A DNA stretch of 25,202 bases from Chrysochromulina tobinii. Lineage: Eukaryota; Haptophyta; Prymnesiales; Chrysochromulinaceae. A program made the position numbers and the translations under genes. The notes beneath the pieces are model-generated. The model was not told where the DNA came from and ran no database searches. It worked only from the letters and a program-made list of their open reading frames with translations. The stretch covers positions 1-25,202 of the forward strand of contig JWZX01002644.1 of the NCBI GenBank assembly GCA_001275005.1. Direction: 5' to 3'. Of the stretch, positions 24,094 to 25,202 are shown piece by piece (within the stretch, counting starts at the first letter, position 1; every line of letters starts with the position of its first letter).

Positions 24094-25040
24094 TCACATT
24101 TCGTTCCACCGAAAGGGAGCGTTTGTGCGCTCCGCGAGAGTGGCCTGGAAGTGCCTCATGAACTGCGAGCAGAGCACACCATCGGGTACCATGCAGTGGC
24201 GTCTCAGACGGCGTCTCTCAAGTGACATGGGGTGCACTCCAGAGGTGAGCACACGTCTCACCTCTTCGCTGCACGCCTCATCAATGCCCTCTGGCGACAC
24301 GAGCGTCTCCCCCAGCGACTGCAACCGGCGTATTGCCTCGTCGACCACGGGCCGTGGTCTGCGTGCCGTCGCAAGGGGGCGATCGGGGATCAGAGAGAAA
24401 GTACGACGAGAGGAGCGGGGTGTGCCGCGGGTGGGCGGAGGGTGGCGGGTCGGTCGAGCGAGCGCACTTGCTCTCCGCCAGGCGCTCTGCCAAGTCCTCT
24501 ATGTATTGTTCTCCGCTATGGATGAGTGACAGCACGATCGTGCCAAAGCTGAGCTCCGTCTGCCCTGCTTCGTTGCCCGTGTGCCGAAAGTGGCGGTAGA
24601 GGATGTGCGCAGCGGAGGGTGCGACGCAGCGCGCCCACTCGAGGTTCTTCATCTTCTCCGCCTCCTCATACGCGCAACGCCTTTGGCGTGCACGCTTCTC
24701 CATCTCCATCTCATCCTCCGCATCTACATGGCGCTTGTTCAGCCGTGCTATTGACTGGGTGAAATCCACAGAGCACACCTTGCATGCGCCGTACTGCAGG
24801 GAGGGAGAAACTCATGCGAAGGTGCGCGGTCACCATGGGCAGCAGGGATCATGAAGCGTGCAGGGGCATGTGGCGCACGGTTTGCTTGTAGGCCTCGGCG
24901 CACTGTTGGTGCATAAAGGAGCACGCGCACGCCTTCTTGCCCTCGCACGGCTGCAGGCAGACGACGCACGTTGACTCGATTACCAAGCGAGATGTCTCGG
25001 AGCCCGGCCGTTCGGTGGCACTGGGCTTTGTCGCTTGCAT
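24094..25040 (-). CDS. RING-CH (C4HC3) zinc-finger protein, two introns
   Basis: Predicted join on the minus strand of 25040-24879, 24793-24468 and 24358-24094, 250 residues. Exon 1 starts at ATG 25040 and carries C-V-V-C, K-K-A-C-A-C and H-Q-Q-C. Exon 2 opens with Y-G-A-C-K-V-C, which completes a C4HC3 cross-brace: C-x2-C, C, C, H-x2-C, C-x2-C. This ring arrangement is typical of RING-CH E3 ubiquitin ligases (MARCH-like), which usually act at membranes; no membrane helix is visible here. Residues after the ring (charged helix R-L-N-K-R-H-V-D-A-E-D-E-M-E-M-E-K and onward) are unrecognised. The C-terminus holds E-A-C-S-E-E-V-R-R and ends W-N-E-M. The gene is convergent with the VHL-PUB-ZZ gene 450 bp away, which is another ubiquitin-pathway candidate. 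The start upstream of 25040 is open but lacks an ATG. Confidence 0.75.
24359..24467 (-). other. Predicted GT-AG intron 2 of the RING-CH gene
   Basis: The minus strand reads gcggagagcaa, then gtgcgctcgc (donor at 24467), and ends ttgcgacggcacgcag, then accacggccc. The 109-nt removal joins phase 2 codons (aa plus a) to give A-E-S-K-P-R-P-V-V-D-E-A-I, and a pyrimidine-rich tract precedes the acceptor. Without splicing the reading continues into a Pro/Ser/Arg-rich sequence. Confidence 0.8.
24794..24878 (-). other. Predicted GT-AG intron 1 of the RING-CH gene
   Basis: Donor: caaacc followed by gtgcgccaca at 24878. Acceptor: tttctccctccctgcag before tacggcgcatgc at 24793. The 85-nt removal is phase 0 and joins the first half of the C4HC3 ring to its last C-x2-C. 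Left unspliced, the frame hits TGA within 12 codons. The pyrimidine tract is strong. Confidence 0.85.
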
Positions 25041-25202
25041 GGCTTGGTGTCTCAATCCGTCCGTCCGTCGGCGGAGTTCGTGCGTTCGTGGGAACTGGGA
25101 AGGAGATTCCAGAACTTTTAAGGTAGTCCGCTCATGGTGTACATGGGGCAAAAACTGATCTCCAAAAGTACTGAAGGGATTTGAACGAAACTCAAGCCAG
25201 AG
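25041..25202 (-). promoter_or_regulatory. 5' region of the RING-CH gene
   Basis: The region upstream of ATG 25040 is open in the gene's frame up to about 25151 but has no other ATG, so it is most likely 5' leader and promoter. The window ends here. No element was identified. Confidence 0.4.

Noticed and set aside
24361-24467. C-terminal extension of the RING-CH frame rich in Pro/Ser/Arg
   Set aside because: A phase-2 GT-AG intron removes it and leads into a more protein-like third exon. The extension looks like translated intron.

Overview
This window looks like nuclear DNA of a GC-rich, compact-genome, chlorophyll-c-type alga; a haptophyte fits best, with a pelagophyte or similar stramenopile also possible. 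The evidence is a light-harvesting (FCP/LHC-like) C-terminus at the left edge, eukaryotic signalling and cytoskeletal genes (kinesin, NEK-type kinase, EF-hand, Sec14-like, RING-CH), and several short GT-AG introns. Most genes are long uninterrupted reading frames. The taxon is inferred from gene content only.

Layout. 1-122: end of an LHC gene (+). 123-1787: gene-poor spacer with a CAT microsatellite and palindromic repeats. 1788-3390: histidine acid phosphatase (-), one intron. 3632-5698: membrane-anchored protein with two CRAL-TRIO domains (+). 5913-8177: armadillo-repeat protein with a repetitive tail (-). 8800-10080: six-EF-hand protein built from a repeated module (-). 10273-11424: unrecognised protein (+). 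11514-13988: kinesin (+). 14565-16130: JmjC/cupin-8 type 2-oxoglutarate oxygenase (-). 16616-18964: Cys-rich, Pro-rich, single-pass membrane protein (+), one unusual intron. 19130-20209: glycosyltransferase-like protein (+). 20357-22336: NEK-like kinase with a C-terminal GYF-type domain (+). 22643-23644: VHL-beta / PUB / ZZ-finger protein (+). 24094-25040: RING-CH protein (-), two introns.

How the genes relate. This is eukaryotic sequence with no operon logic. Divergent pairs share short upstream gaps (HAP/CRAL-TRIO 241 bp; EF-hand/unknown 192 bp; JmjC/Cys-rich about 485 bp). The likeliest undescribed item is the VHL-PUB-ZZ protein, which keeps most residues of the VHL hydroxyproline pocket but has no recognisable elongin-binding part. 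It has a p97-binding-type PUB domain and a ZZ finger instead, and its downstream neighbour is a RING-CH protein. The second is the 228-nt intron in the Cys-rich membrane protein. It begins with a copy of the sequence that starts the next exon and holds a displaced fragment of its own host gene, which suggests recent intron gain by local duplication.

Limits. All domain calls are by eye. Starts are uncertain where the reading frame runs upstream without an ATG (armadillo gene, Cys-rich gene), and introns are inferred from frame, splice dinucleotides and domain continuity without transcript data.
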